Positions 21,062 to 32,599 of a stretch of DNA of 64,000 bases are shown here, one piece after another. The position numbers were made by a program, and so were the translations under genes. The notes beneath the pieces were generated by a model that was not told where the DNA came from, did not search any database, and saw only the letters and a program-made list of their open reading frames with translations. The DNA is from Arctopsyche grandis (Eukaryota; Arthropoda; Insecta; Trichoptera; Hydropsychidae). Location of the stretch: the NCBI RefSeq assembly GCF_051622035.1, contig NC_135365.1, forward strand, positions 1,912,501 to 1,976,500, given 5' to 3'. Each line of letters begins with the position of its first letter. Positions within the stretch are counted from its first letter, which is position 1.

Positions 21062-23342
21062 CCTTTCCTTACCGGTGATAGAAACATAGTCGACATTTAC
21101 TCTAATTGTGTGAATATCTCTGTAAATATACTAAATACAGAGTTCATATTTTGGGTATTCCTCAGCAATACATTAATGTATTAGATAGAATTATTATAAT
21201 ATACACGTATTTATCTGACGCAACAGAAAAAAATATTTTATCGAAGAATCGGGCATAATGCGCAAATGCAGTGTGTGTTATTAGGTTTTTTCCTTTTGTC
21301 GTGTCCCGTTCTCGGTGCGCGCGTGTTGTTTTTTTCGTTTCGGAGCTTTTTTGTACCGTGTGGACCAGCACTTTATTTGTGTTTCTTGATTATTATATAG
21401 TAAATACGGTAATAATTATTTAATGTTATTTTTTTTTAATTTGCTATGCTACATTGTATATTATATTTATATTTTCAAAGACATAATTTTACTGATACGG
21501 AAGATTTTATTGAAGATATGGAAGATACAGATTCGGAATTAGAGGCCAGTGAAAATGAAGACGAAGAAGTGTATACATCGAATCATGGATTTCAATGGAA
21601 TTCATTACCACCATCATCCTCAAGACGTAGAGAGTGCAATATTGTTACCGAAAATTCAGGACTTATAAATGGTAGCACTACTGTAAATACTATTAGAGAA
21701 ATGTTCTCTTTGTTTATAAATTCAAATATGGTGAGAGAAATATGTGAACAAACGAATCGTCAGTTACATCGTACATCCACGAAAATTATCGAGCCGATAT
21801 TGGCAGAAGAATTGCTTGCATTCATTGGAATAATGCTTGCGTCTGGCAGAAATAGGACCCGAAAATTAGGCTTAAATGAATTGTGGACTAATGACAGCGC
21901 TTTTTGCCAACCATTTTTTACGGCATCTATGTCTCGGGATAGGTTCATCACAATATTCAGTCAAATTCGTTTTGACGACAAAGAAACCAGACAAGAAAGA
22001 ATACACGTGTCGTCTGATAAATTAGAACCTATCAGGACAATTTTTAATGAATTTGTAGAAGAATGTAAACGTAATTATTCTCCAAGTTGCAACATTACTG
22101 TGGATGAACGTTTGGCTACCTATAGAGGCAATTGCCCATTCCGCGTGTATATGAAGTCGAAACCCGGTAGATATGGAATAAAAATGTGGGTATCGGCTGA
22201 CTCTTCAACAGCATATATATTAAATATACAGGTTTATACAGGTATGGTTAATAATTGCCGAGAGATAAATCAAGGGAATCGTGTAGTGATGGATTTAGTT
22301 CAACCGCAATATGGCACCAATAGAGGTGTAACAACGGACAACTTTTTTACTTCGGTGGCATTAGCTGATAGCCTTTTAGATAAAGGGCTAACTCTAACTG
22401 GTACCCTACGTAAAAATAAACGGCAAATTCCCAAAGAATTTTTACCATCGAAACATAGACTTTTACACAGTAGCTTGTTTGGTTTTACATCAACCAAGAC
22501 ATTAGTTTCGTATGTGCCAAAAAAAATAAAGCAGTTTTGCTATTGTCTACTCAATTTCATGAAAGTGAAGTGAGTAGTCATGAAGAAAAGAAGCCGGAAA
22601 TAATAATGTTTTATAATAAAACAAAAGGTGCAGTAGATACCGGCGATAAAATGACAAGTGAGTATTCTTGTGCAAGATCAACAAGAAGATGGCCTTTTAG
22701 AGTGTTTATGGAGATGCTGGATATAGCTGCGCTAAATGCATATTTGCTATGGGCGCAGAAATATCCAGAATGGAAGGCGAATAACAGAAGTCGACGAAAA
22801 TTATTTATTAGAGAACTTAGTTTGGAATTAGCTATGCCCAATATTGTATTTTTTTTATTTACGTTTACTTCTCATTTTTTTTTATCAATTTATGTATTTG
22901 TGTATTAAAATTATTATTGTGAAAATAAATACATGAAAAGTACATATAAACATATTTTATTTTATTTGATGAAAAAATTGAATATATTTTTACGCATAGG
23001 TTTTGAATCATCGCGTAATTCTGGCGGATGTGGCGTGATCACTGATCAGCGAGTCGCGGAGTGGGGGCCTAGTGTTCGTCCTCACTTGGAGATGGGCGGC
23101 CTTCTGGGATTGTCGTTCACGCGTCTTCAATTTCATGCTTTTTAGATCGTTTTTAGCAGTATATTACCAATATTGATACATATATATTCATTTATATAGA
23201 TACGGACTATTACTATAGTCATGAATAGAAGGAAAAATGATTAAATATTCATATTTATCAGACTTTAAAATCACGAATTTCTAGAACGACTGAGTCGACA
23301 TCACCGCTGCACGCGTAATTTTTTAGCACCGTAAGGGAAAGG
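21062..23342 (+). mobile_element. piggyBac-like DNA transposon, nearly complete
   Basis: 2,281 bp flanked by TTAA at 21058-21061 and 23343-23346, the piggyBac target. Inverted ends are CCTTTCCTTACCGGTG and CCGTAAGGGAAAGG. A second inverted motif, around GTCGACAT, lies ~30 bp inside each end. It contains one transposase gene broken by one visible frame slip. Nothing has inserted into it. Confidence 0.9.
21446..22908 (+). pseudogene. piggyBac-type transposase, one frameshift
   Basis: DDD transposase of a cut-and-paste element that integrates at TTAA. An acidic N-terminus (residues 25-42 from the first in-frame ATG; a more likely start is the Met at 21518) precedes the core. Catalytic aspartates are visible at D220 (NITVDERLATYRG) and D298 (TTDNFFTS), 78 residues apart as in canonical piggyBac (D268/D346). 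The third (KGAVDTGDKM, codon at 22636) lies in the next frame. The switch falls at an 8-A run, 22519-22526; one more A would give the family sequence VPKKNK. It is either a real slip or a sequencing error. No cysteine-rich C-terminal finger is visible after AMPN. Confidence 0.88.
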
Positions 23343-23397
23343 TTAATAACATTTAAAACAATCGTAACAAAAAATATATATTCATTAATGTAAAACA

Positions 23398-23559
23398 TGT
23401 GGCGGCTCGCTTATACGACATGGTCGAGTTTGGTTGCCTTCCTGCGAGTGGGGACCAACTCGGCTGGGTTCGGAGAGCCGCTACTCACTCTGCCTTCAGC
23501 TGTCATAAATAAAACACGTGCATTAACATGCCAGTCGTCTCATTCGTTCATCCTCCATA
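23398..23559 (+). mobile_element. Solo LTR of the TRIM-like family
   Basis: A single 162-bp LTR like those at 18473 and 36065, flanked by AACA at 23394-23397 and 23560-23563. It lies 55 bp beyond the piggyBac element. It arose by LTR-LTR recombination. Confidence 0.85.
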
Positions 23560-23563
23560 AACA

Positions 23564-24250
23564 CAAAAAAGACACATGAAATAAGTGATTTCAACATTGA
23601 ATCATTGAAAAATCACCAAATAAAAAAAAATCAGATGTCTCCGTTCTTCGGTGAATTCTTTTCATGAGTTTTAAGACACAATATCGATAATGGACTTTTC
23701 GCAAGAGAATAGGTAAAAGACAATGATTAGAACTATTAAATTATTTTAATTAAAAGAGATAAACTTTATATGGTGAGTGATTAGCTGATTAATATTTAAG
23801 TCATATATGTAATTATGAGAATAACAGAGAATTACACATCTTAAGAAAAATTGCTTTTAACAATATAAATAAGTAATACATAAAGGTAAAACATTATAAA
23901 CAAACAATATATGTAAAACATTAATTATTTAGAAAAGGTAAAAACATATATACACAATTTAAAAAATATGAAGATACATACATATATACAAAAAAAATTA
24001 TACAATGTGAAAACAAGGTTATAATCTAATCGTGATATTTTAGTCAGTTTGGAAATATAAATAAACAATATTTTTATGGAAAACAGAAGTTTAAACCAGT
24101 CTAAGTATTTTCTGCATACCTCTGAACTATTAAATATAATAAAGTTTATTTCAGCTTCATGAGATGGGATGAGTTGGAAATACATAATTATATTTTTAAA
24201 TAATCTATATAATATCTGTCTATCCACTATTAAAACTCCAATCATAGATC
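23564..24250. other. AT-rich intergenic DNA
   Basis: A 106-codon minus frame at 23925-24245 is low-complexity (I/F/Y/K) and looks like chance. Nothing else seen. Confidence 0.35.
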
Positions 24251-24254
24251 CATC

Positions 24255-24575
24255 TCCAAATCCTTAACAACATTAGTGAGAGCTAAGCGTTCGGCATGAG
24301 AATCGGCAGTCATTATATATTTTGGATTTATGTTCCCCAGAAATCTTTCAAAAGAGCAAATGCTGAAAAAATCTCAAAAGTTGTTTGACTTTAGTATTGA
24401 TAACTGCTAATGGAACAGCGCTGGCTATACTTTCTGTCAGAACAAAAGTTATAGTGTGTTGTAGCAAATCACAGGATGACGTTGAGTCAATAAATATAAT
24501 GTTATTATGGTTTGGTCTCTCTTCATTAGCGGAGTCGTGATTATTACAGTAAAGGGATTTTCTATAAATTTAATT
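24255..24575 (-). pseudogene. Transposase-like remnant, family uncertain
   Basis: Minus-strand translation gives ERPNHNNIIFIDSTSSCDLL followed by HTITFVLTESIASAVPLAVI, with several breaks. The DSTSSCD and SAVPL context resembles MULE-type transposase cores. Low certainty. Confidence 0.3.
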
Positions 24576-24767
24576 TTGGCGCCTCCTATTCTCCCTATAC
24601 ATTGAATAGTCTAACATTGAATGTATATTTTCTGTAAGAAAAGAATTTTAAATTTATTATGTACATATGTAGCTTTATAAAATGTTCATTGTTATAATAT
24701 TTATTACCTTGATCATACTAGTCATTTTTCCACCTCTTTCATATAAAAATGCAGCATACTGTTGAAC

Positions 24768-25205
24768 TGCCTCCACCACATCCACTATACTATGAAAATA
24801 GCATTGAAATCAGTGGAACCCAATCACGGGAATGTTTATCGACTTAGAAACGATCCACCTTGAATTTTTTAGACCAGCATACAATGAAATCCATCCCGGC
24901 AAAAAGCTTTATGGATAAACCGTCATCTGATGTGGAACCCACGGAGTTATGTTTGTATTCTTTAGAAAAGTTGGACATGATAGAGGAGTTAGATGGTGTT
25001 CAGCTATATCAACGGCTTCGAAGAAAAGTGTACACTGACTCATGAATGTATTATATATGCCGCAGTATGGAGTAAACACACGTCAACTGTTAAATGTTAA
25101 AACGTAAACAAATGTCTGTTAGTGTGTGTGTGAGCTATCGACGCGACACCGGTGGCGAGTAATAGTAACAACGTAAATTCGGATGGGAAACTTAGATATG
25201 CCCCC
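24768..25205 (+). repeat. Inverted-duplicate block with 61-codon frame, copy 2
   Basis: Partner of 17910-18325. The frame at 24860-25045 differs from the other copy at three residues and ends YQRLRRKVYTDS. Unknown product, if any. Confidence 0.55.
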
Positions 25206-25590
25206 CAAACATTGAGTAAACTATTCAATCCATCTGTGGCAGGTACAAAATCTAATATTAATGTTAAAGAGACAGTTTTGTTTTTTTGAAACCTGTCACT
25301 GTTTAATGTATTAACAGAGGCTCGATGTTTGGAAGAATATCAGCACTTTTTTAGACAATTAATAGAGAATATAAAAAGTGAATCCACGCCGGAAAAATTG
25401 CTACTATTGATGGCAACAAAAATTAAATATGAAGAGTTTGGTTGTGCCGCTCTAAAATCTATTTGGTGTACCGTCAATAGTGTGGATTCTGAAAGGTATA
25501 TTTTAATAAATACAATATAATTGTTGCCGATCGTCGCACAAATCTTAAAAAATAATCTGCAGAAATATTCTCCATGTTGAGTTTTAATAA
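25206..25590 (+). pseudogene. hAT transposase C-terminal remnant
   Basis: The frame at 25329-25520 ends with CTVNSVDSERYILINT, and a second frame continues as IVADRRTNL-like sequence. The VNSVDSER motif is characteristic of the hAT dimerisation region. Earlier parts are not recognisable. Confidence 0.55.
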
Positions 25591-25879
25591 ATTTCAATTT
25601 AATTTTAATTTTAATAAATTTCATTGTAATTTTAATTCCAAAACATTTTTGAATTTTTCTATTATTTTTTAATCGTTGTGTTGTCTTTAAATTGTACATA
25701 TATATATGTATATAATTTTTATTACAATTCATCGAAATCTTCATCAAAATAGATGCTAAAATTGAACATTTTTAATGCCCTAAAACGCTAAAATGCAAAA
25801 TGAAAATGCTAAAATTGACAAAAATAGATGCCCAAAATACGTGTCTCTATTGATCGAGTAGGAAACTAATGTCAACGGC

Positions 25880-25979
25880 TGCATAGTGCGGTCAGACCAT
25901 TATTGTCAAAATTATACAATCGATAGACTGTGACTAAAAAAGTCACAGACCGTCACTCGTCAGAGTCGGGTAAGAGAGG
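25880..25979 (+). promoter_or_regulatory. Leader of ZAD copy 5
   Basis: CATAGTGCGGTCAGACC, TTGTCAAAATTATACAATCG and AAAAAAGTCACAGACCGTC correspond to the cluster leader, with small differences. Confidence 0.45.
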
Positions 25980-27284
25980 ATGGAGTGCAGACTTTGTCTT
26001 GGACCAGCTCCGGCCGGGTCTTCCGTCTCCATCTTCGGCGATCCTCATCCAGAGCGTCTGGAGCAACGCATTCGGACCTGCTGTCAAATTTATGTCAGTT
26101 GCTGGTTACAGGTTACAACTATTGTGGACCCTCTTCTCACCGCTTAATCCTACTTCTTTCATCTGCAGGTTAAAAGAGGCGACGGGTTGCCGGACACGAT
26201 GTGTATTTCGTGCAAGACCAATTTGGAATCGTTAATCAGCTTTCGAAAGGCTTGTTTGCGAAGCAACGAAACGTCTCAACTGAGGTTAGATGACTGCTTG
26301 AAGATCAAGACGGAAGAAGTTTTGTTGGAAGATGTAATATGGGACGATGAGCCTTCACTACGGACAATTCACCGAAAGAGTAGTGAAATTTGTTCAAAGC
26401 CATTGCCCAGTGAATCTGACATTGTTTTACATAGTAGAGAAAAGCCATTCAAATGTGACATTTGTTTAATGTCATTTATTCGAAAAAATTATCTTGTGAT
26501 ACATTTAAGAACCCACACGGGGGAAAAGCCTTACAAGTGTGAAATTTGTTTAAAATCATTTACTCAAAATTTTACCCTTCGGTTACATAAACAATTGCAT
26601 ACTGGGTTAAAACCACACAAATGTGACATTTGTTTAAAATCATTTATTCGAAAAAATTATCTTGCGATACATATAAGATCTCACACGGGGGAAAAGCCTT
26701 ACAAGTGTGAAATTTGTTTAAAATCATTTATTTATAAAACTAACCTCGCGTCACATGTAAAATTGCATACTAGCATAAAACCACACAAATGTGACATTTG
26801 TTTAAAGTCATTTAGGAATAAACATGAACTTATTAGTCATTTAAGAACCCACACGGGGGAAAAGCCTTATAAGTGTGAAATTTGTTTAAAATCCTTTCTT
26901 AAGAAATCTAATCTCACGTCACATGAAAAATTGCATACTGGGAAGAAACCACACAAATGTGACATTTGTTCAAAATCATTTATTTGTAATTCTTATCTTG
27001 TTCATCATTTGAGATCTCACGCTGGGGAAAAGCCTTACAAGTGTGATATTTGTTCGAAATCATTTTTTCACAAATCTTATTTTGTTCGTCATTTGAAATC
27101 TCACACGGGAGAAAAGCCTTACAGGTGTGACATTTGTTTAAAATCATTTATGTACAATTCTTATCTTGTTCGTCATTTGAGATCTCACACGGGGGAAAAG
27201 CCTTACAAGTGTGATATTTGTTTAAAGTCATTCACCTTAAACTCGACCCTCACGAAACATATAAGGTCTCATTCTACGAAATAG
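25980..27284 (+). CDS. ZAD-C2H2 zinc finger protein, copy 5
   Basis: Exons 25980-26093 and 26169-27284 (409 aa). The intron is 75 bp, the shortest, with an in-frame stop (TAA) if retained. [16 protein letters not shown], then VKRGDGLPDTMCISC. The acidic linker and degenerate first finger ([14 protein letters not shown]) are as in copies 2-4. Ten clean C2H2 fingers end KHIRSHSTK. The last four fingers use TGEKP or AGEKP linkers in a row; the earlier ones alternate TGEKP and TGLKP/SIKP/GKKP. Unlike copies 2-4 it lacks the cysteine-less tail and so belongs to a second subgroup with copies 6-9. The frame is fully open; predicted nuclear DNA-binding regulator. Confidence 0.88.
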
Positions 27285-27289
27285 TATTA

Positions 27290-27920
27290 TTTTTATTTAT
27301 TTATTTATTTTATTCTAAACAGACCATTGTGGCATAACAAGCATTCCTAAAGCGCCATAATGGTCAAAAAATATAACACAAAAGAAACAAAATAACAATT
27401 AAAAATAATTTAAAACATAACGAAAATAATATACTCATCAATTATACATAAAAAAAATACATTTGAACATAAACATAAATACATCCATACATAAATATAA
27501 AAAATAGCATTTAATAATAACAGATTAAGTAAAAATTATGATAAATTATGATAAACTGTAGAAATAGGGCATTGCGTGCAATTTTGAATGTGAGGAAATA
27601 GTATAGAAATAGTGTTAAATTAAGCACTTTAAAATTTGTATATTAGCTAGATAAGAATCTGTTACCCAAATATTTGAATAATTACATGGTTCGGAATAGA
27701 GATATACATAATTAAAAAACTAGAAATAGAAATAAATTAATTATAGGTAGAGTTAAGAAAGCAAGAACTGCAGGATGTTTTTTTCACAGAGGTATTCAAA
27801 TTTATGATTCCTTTCCAGATCATTAGAAGTGCTAATAACATTGGTGCTGTCTTGAAGGGTGTTAATGGATACCTTTGTGGAAGATTGCATTGCCAGCAAT
27901 GTTTGGCATTATAATTTTAG
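27290..27920. mobile_element. LINE remnant with adjoining SINE/LINE-like tail
   Basis: 27322-27367 holds a palindrome (GACCATTGTGGC ... GCCATAATGGTC) next to TTTA repeats, like a retroposon tail read on the minus strand. 27541-27920 translates in broken frames to RALRAILNV, LLPKYLNNYMVRNRD and RNKLIIGRVKKARTA, the same LINE 3' region as 8560-8760. Confidence 0.5.
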
Positions 27921-28049
27921 TTATAGTTACTAATTATAGCTGTTTTTTTTTGTTAATTATATTATGTTATTTTGTAGTTACAATTATAGTTGTTATTTTT
28001 TTATATATTCATTAGCAATTTGCTATTTTAAATTAAATAAAAAAAAAAA

Positions 28050-28500
28050 TGAATGTGCGAGTATATTTTCTCTATAACAGGGCATGATGGAGTTTCAATG
28101 AACTGATGAAAGAAATAGTCTTTCTATAGATGTATTTGAAAGTATTCTACAGTGCATTGAAAACTATGTATTATTTCAATTGTTGCCAAATGTATTTATG
28201 TACATAATCTAATAAAAAGTATAATTATACATAAAATATATTTTTGACTTTTAAAATTTGCTAGACAATTAATTATAAGTATTTTAAAACAATAAAAAAT
28301 CACAATCAATAGAAAAAACATCTGACTATTGATTCCAATATTCACTTTGAGCATAAAAATACAAGATTTTGATTTAAAGACCGCAAAATCGCATTTTTTA
28401 AACGTTCATATCTGGTAAACGATCACTAACCAACAAAAATCATTATCATATTCGAATTCAGTGGGTAATAATAATACTGGTTAGTCTCCGCTCTGGTAAT
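28050..28500. repeat. Repeat E fragment and a second dispersed repeat
   Basis: 28050-28230 matches 15290-15490 and 58800-58930. 28235-28500 is the reverse complement of 39845-40145. Neither is assigned to a family. Confidence 0.5.
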
Positions 28501-28700
28501 TTTTTTTGTTCCTTGTGTTATTTTTGGTGTTGATTTCAAATAATAATGAAATTCTTGGCAGGATTTCTTAAAATTTGCTTTGGTAATTAGCATTGTTTTA
28601 AGAACTGCGATTTGCAACTGAGTTTCGATTGTCCACTACTTATTCATAAGAGAAAAGACCCTTTCTATGAGTGCATTAGTGCCGGGCAGACATAAAAATT
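28426..28700 (-). pseudogene. hAT transposase C-terminal fragment
   Basis: On the minus strand: LCLPGTNALIERVFSLMNK, then a stop, then TIETQLQIAVLKTMLITKAN. This matches the hAT dimerisation region (PGTNA..ERVFS). Only the C-terminus remains. Confidence 0.55.
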
Positions 28701-28940
28701 GTTGCTCTCTTTTTGATTACGGGATATTTCGACGTCCCGAAGCTGTGCTTGGGGACATAGGCTACCTGAAAACGGGACGTATGGTCCATAGATGTATAAT
28801 ACATAGATCCGCCCTCACGCTTTATACTGGTCTCCCTTTTGGCGCATGCAAAATACATGGCGCATGCACACTTTCTCTCAGTATGTAGTTAGCTTTGCAA
28901 GTAGGAAAGGTTGATTGCGGACATCTTGTCGATAGATATG

Positions 28941-29101
28941 CGGAGATGTTGTCGTCACAAACTGAGGGTTGCGGGGGGTTTAACTAGCAGGGAAGTGAAA
29001 AAAACGCCAACTGCTGCGTCGTAGGGAAAAAACCTTTTTTTCCCAACTTCCCCGCTAGTTAAACCCCCCGCACACCTCAGTTAGTGGCGACAAGATCTCC
29101 G
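28941..29101. mobile_element. Palindromic MITE
   Basis: Arms run CGGAGATGTTGTCGTCAC ... inward to GGTTTAACTAGC and its reverse complement GCTAGTTAAACC, ending GTGGCGACAAGATCTCCG. The ~40-base loop carries AAAAAACCTTTTTTTCCC. No coding capacity. Confidence 0.6.
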
Positions 29102-29834
29102 ACCAAAAATGTATTGTAAGGCGCATCTAGGTTATTCTATATCAATGCGTTTAGTCACTTTAGGCATGAGGTAAGTTGTCTTAAGAACATAAATAAATAC
29201 GATCGTTCGGAATCAATCAGTTTGTCGCAATTTAGATTAGTTAATCACATGAAGCCCATATTAATCTTCTACAAATTAAATTGTATGCCTTTAACAAAAT
29301 GTAAACGTTGACAAAATTTCTATGAAAATTCGCGATTGATTCCGTCGTCGCACTTCAACATGTTGGTCTTACAAATATTTTACAAATATTACTTACGACA
29401 AATATAGTCTTAATTTGACATACATATATGACCATAGAAGTAGAATGCATAGAATGGTCATTGTTAACAAAAGTACTGTCTGAAAGCGAGCCATCGAAGA
29501 GAGAGACGGAAAGTCAGAAGAGAGAGAGAGAGAGATGGTAGATATGACAGCCGTCAAACTTAAGGTCTGACCGCACTATGCGACAACTGAACGATCCGAC
29601 ACTTCACAACAGTATGCAACAATATTAGGTAAACTGCACTTGAACGAAAGCGATGCGACACTCTGCAATAAATGATGTCAATCATTCGTTCGGTACCTCG
29701 GAGCAAAATGGACGAAACTATTATAGTATTTTTGATATGCGACGAAGAAGAACAATCGAGAAAAACCAAAAGATTATGGCTACATGCTATTCCAAAGTCA
29801 CGATATGAAGAAGGAAAATAATTGTCGCAAGGTT
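29102..29834. other. Intergenic DNA
   Basis: Contains a (GA)n run at about 29508-29534 and, at 29555-29590, an inverted piece of the ZAD leader (CTTAAGGTCTGACCGCACTA). The minus frame 29560-30051 crosses a MITE and is not a credible gene. Confidence 0.4.
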
Positions 29835-30001
29835 CATGCGGGCCATGGATGGAACATCTGGCAGCCGAAAAGTCCATCATACTAACGATAATAACTATCA
29901 TATTAACGAGAACTCGATTGCAAAATATTCCGTATTCGCGATTTTCATGGCAAAAATTGTCTTTTGGGCGATTGCAATGTGCGTCCAATAATCCAATTAC
30001 C
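29835..30001. mobile_element. MITE related to 9329-9533, opposite strand
   Basis: Shares CGAAAAGTCCATCATACTAA, ATTTTCATGGCAAAAATTGT and the terminus CCAATTACC. It ends about 35 bp before the leader of ZAD copy 6. Confidence 0.6.
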
Positions 30002-30034
30002 GTCAAATGTATACAATAATTAATTATAAATATT

Positions 30035-30104
30035 ATCACTATTAGTGTCAATTTTATATAGCAGATGTCACTAAAAAAGTCACAGACGAGTTGGGTGCGA
30101 GAGG
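30035..30104 (+). promoter_or_regulatory. Leader of ZAD copy 6
   Basis: ATTAGTGTCAATTTTATATA, GATGTCACTAAAAAAGTCAC and GAGTTGGGTGCGAGAGG lie directly before the start codon. Confidence 0.5.
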
Positions 30105-31423
30105 ATGGAGTGCAGGCTTTGTCTTGGACCAGCTCCGGCCGGGTCTTCCGTCTCCATCTTCGGCGATCCTCATCCAGAGCGTCTCGAGCAACGCATTCGG
30201 ACCTGCTGTCAAATTTATGTCAGTTGCTGGTTACAGGTTACAATTATTGTGCACCCAATTGGTTAACTCTTATTCCCATCTTTTCTCATCTGCAGGTTAA
30301 GAGAAACGATGGGCTGCCAGACATAGTGTGTATTTCGTGTAAGACCAATCTGGAATTGTTGATCAGCTTTCGAAAGGCTTGTTTTCGAAGCAACGAAACG
30401 TCTCAACTGAGGTTAGATGACTGCTTGAAGATCAAGACGGAAGAAGTTTTGCTGGATGATGTAATATGGGACGATGAGCCTTCACCACCGACAATTCACC
30501 GAAAGCGTAGTGAAATTTGTTCAAAGCCATTGCCCAGTGAAGCTGAACTTGTTTTACATAGTAGAGAAAAGCCGTTCAAATGTGACATTTGTTTAAAATC
30601 GTTTAGTATTAAACATAAACTTGTGATACATTTAAGAACTCACACGGGAGAAAAACCTTATAAATGTGGAATTTGTTCAAAATCATTCACTCATAGTTTT
30701 TCTCTTGTGATACATTTAAGATCTCACACGGGGGAAAAGCCTTATGAGTGTGAAATTTGTTTAAAATCATTTTCTCAAAGTTCCTCTCTTATTTCTCATT
30801 TAAGATCTCACACGGGGGAAAAGCCCTATGAGTGTGAAATTTGTTTAAAATTATTTCCTCGAAATTCTGCTCTCAGGCTACATCAAAAATTGCATACGGG
30901 GATAAAACCATACAAATGTGAACTTTGTTTAAAATCATTTTTTCGACAATGTGATCTCAGAACACATGAAAAATGGCATATTGGGATAAAACCACACAAA
31001 TGTGACATTTGTTCAAAATCATTTGTTTTTAAATCTTGCCTCGTGTCACATGAAAAATTGCACACTGGGATAAAACCCCACAAGTGTGAAATTTGTTTAA
31101 AATCCTTTCTTCATAAATGTAACCTCGCGTCACATCAGAAATTGCATATTGGGATAAAACCACACAAATGTGGCATTTGTTTAAAATCCTTTCTTCAGAA
31201 ATCTAACCTCAGGACACATGAAAAATTGCATACTGGGATAAAATCACACAAATGTGACATTTGTTCAAAATCATATGTTAATAAATATGTACTTGTTCGT
31301 CATTTACGATCTCATACGGGATCGGGGGAAAAGCCTTACAAGTGTGACATTTGTTTAAAATCATTCACCCTTAAGTCTTCCCTCCCGAAACATATAAGGT
31401 CTCATTCCTATAGTCGCATATAG
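30105..31423 (+). CDS. ZAD-C2H2 zinc finger protein, copy 6
   Basis: Exons 30105-30218 and 30296-31423 (413 aa), intron 77 bp. [16 protein letters not shown], then [15 protein letters not shown]. Degenerate first finger, then ten C2H2 fingers. The last linker is TGSGEKP, two residues longer than normal, and is copied in the fragment at 40857-41190, which fixes the origin of that fragment. The C-terminus reads [11 protein letters not shown]. Most of fingers 5-9 use the TGIKP-H linker. The frame is fully open. Predicted nuclear DNA-binding regulator. Confidence 0.88.
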
Positions 31424-31572
31424 TCTTATGAATGTGAAATATGTACGCATATAATATAATTTTTTGATGAATTTCACTGCGTGGCATTGAAATACCCACA
31501 CCGTACAAGTATGATATTTGTATGAAGTCGATTTCTAATCAAAGCTACACTTGAGATCACATAGGCAAATTC
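31424..31572 (+). pseudogene. 3' flank of copy 6 with vestigial finger
   Basis: The decayed finger at about 31500-31550 corresponds to those after copies 1-4, 7 and 8. Confidence 0.55.
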
Positions 31573-31622
31573 TTTTCCTTTGACTCCTGGCATGCACTGA
31601 TTTCAGTCCCAGTCCGCCACTG
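31573..31622 (-). mobile_element. hAT terminus, 50-bp remnant
   Basis: On the minus strand it starts CAGTGGCGGACTGGGACTGA, the same end as the element at 43130-44702. The rest is missing. It is absent from the duplicate of this flank at 41180. Confidence 0.6.
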
Positions 31623-32017
31623 CTTATATGTATGTAAGTGTTGTAAATATTGAGTAATTTGTTTATATACACAAATACTTTCAGGCTTCACTTGAATGTG
31701 GAGCAGTTGTTGTTTTGACGAATACAGATTTTGTACAAATTATCATATTTGTTTAGGAAAAACCAAGTCTACAAGAGAAGTTTTCATTTTGATTATTAAA
31801 AGATTTGATTTTATTGTTCATATATGGATATGATCGACTTCTTCGCAACTTAATATCTAAGATTGCAAATGTTTCTACCACATACATATGTACAATACCA
31901 CTTGCTTGGTAATTATACAATTTCAATTTTATGCAAAGTACTTCAAATCGCCGAGTGTTATTAGCATAAGATGAAATGTACAATAAAACAAAAATAAAAA
32001 ATTATATATATATTTTT
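31623..32017. other. AT-rich intergenic DNA
   Basis: Nothing recognised; a 76-codon minus frame (31753-31983) has no visible domain. Confidence 0.35.
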
Positions 32018-32288
32018 TTTATATGTGTATAATATTTTATAATAAAAATATAAAATAATGATTTTAAAATGATTTTATTATTATTTTAAGAATTTTTATT
32101 TAGATTTTTTTTTTACATATTACACGTTGCAGTTCTTTATAGGACACTTTATTGTATCATAATTTAACTTTAACATGAAATGTATCTTATGGAGCGGTTC
32201 AAATACATAATAAAAAAAAAAATACCTGTGAGAACATCGACAATATTGGCTAATATATTATAATTGTATGATATATGTACTTTCAAAT
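32018..32288. repeat. Inverted duplicate of 40373-40857, without the MITE
   Basis: Reverse complement of 40373-40857 apart from the 190-bp MITE and its target duplication. It preserves the empty target site around 32150 (TATCATAATTTAAC). Confidence 0.7.
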
Positions 32289-32442
32289 AATCTTTAAAAT
32301 ATATACCTAAATCTAAATAACAGGGACAAAATTAAAAAAAAAACCTTTTATGCACAGTAAATACAATGATTTATTATGTTTTCAACACATTATACATAAA
32401 CACATTCTTGAATACATGAAATATAAAAAAAAATTGCCGTTC

Positions 32443-32596
32443 AACAACATTCAGTGAATCATTGGGATACTCCTCGGTGCCACCACATACATACACTAAT
32501 CCGTCAAAAACTGCAGCCGTCGAGCCTGATCGCTTATATTTCATCGGGAGCAATTCAGTTCGTAGCTTTGAGATAAGATCCATGCACCAGACCTAT
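32443..32596 (-). pseudogene. Kelch-repeat exon or fragment
   Basis: The minus frame reads VWCMDLISKLRTELLPMK, YKRSGSTAAVFDGLVYVCGG and NDSLNVVER, one blade of a kelch propeller (R-G.A-V..G.VYV-GG, N-VER). An acceptor-like ATATAG lies just upstream. The end has no good donor and runs into a low-complexity stretch. No other kelch exon or BTB domain is seen within the window. It could be one exon of a real gene or a captured fragment. Confidence 0.5.
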
Positions 32597-32599
32597 ATT

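Noticed and set aside
23925-24245. 106-codon minus frame
   Set aside because: Low-complexity I/F/Y/K composition expected by chance in AT-rich DNA.
29560-30051. 163-codon minus frame
   Set aside because: It crosses a MITE and a fragment of the ZAD leader; no domain and mixed composition.
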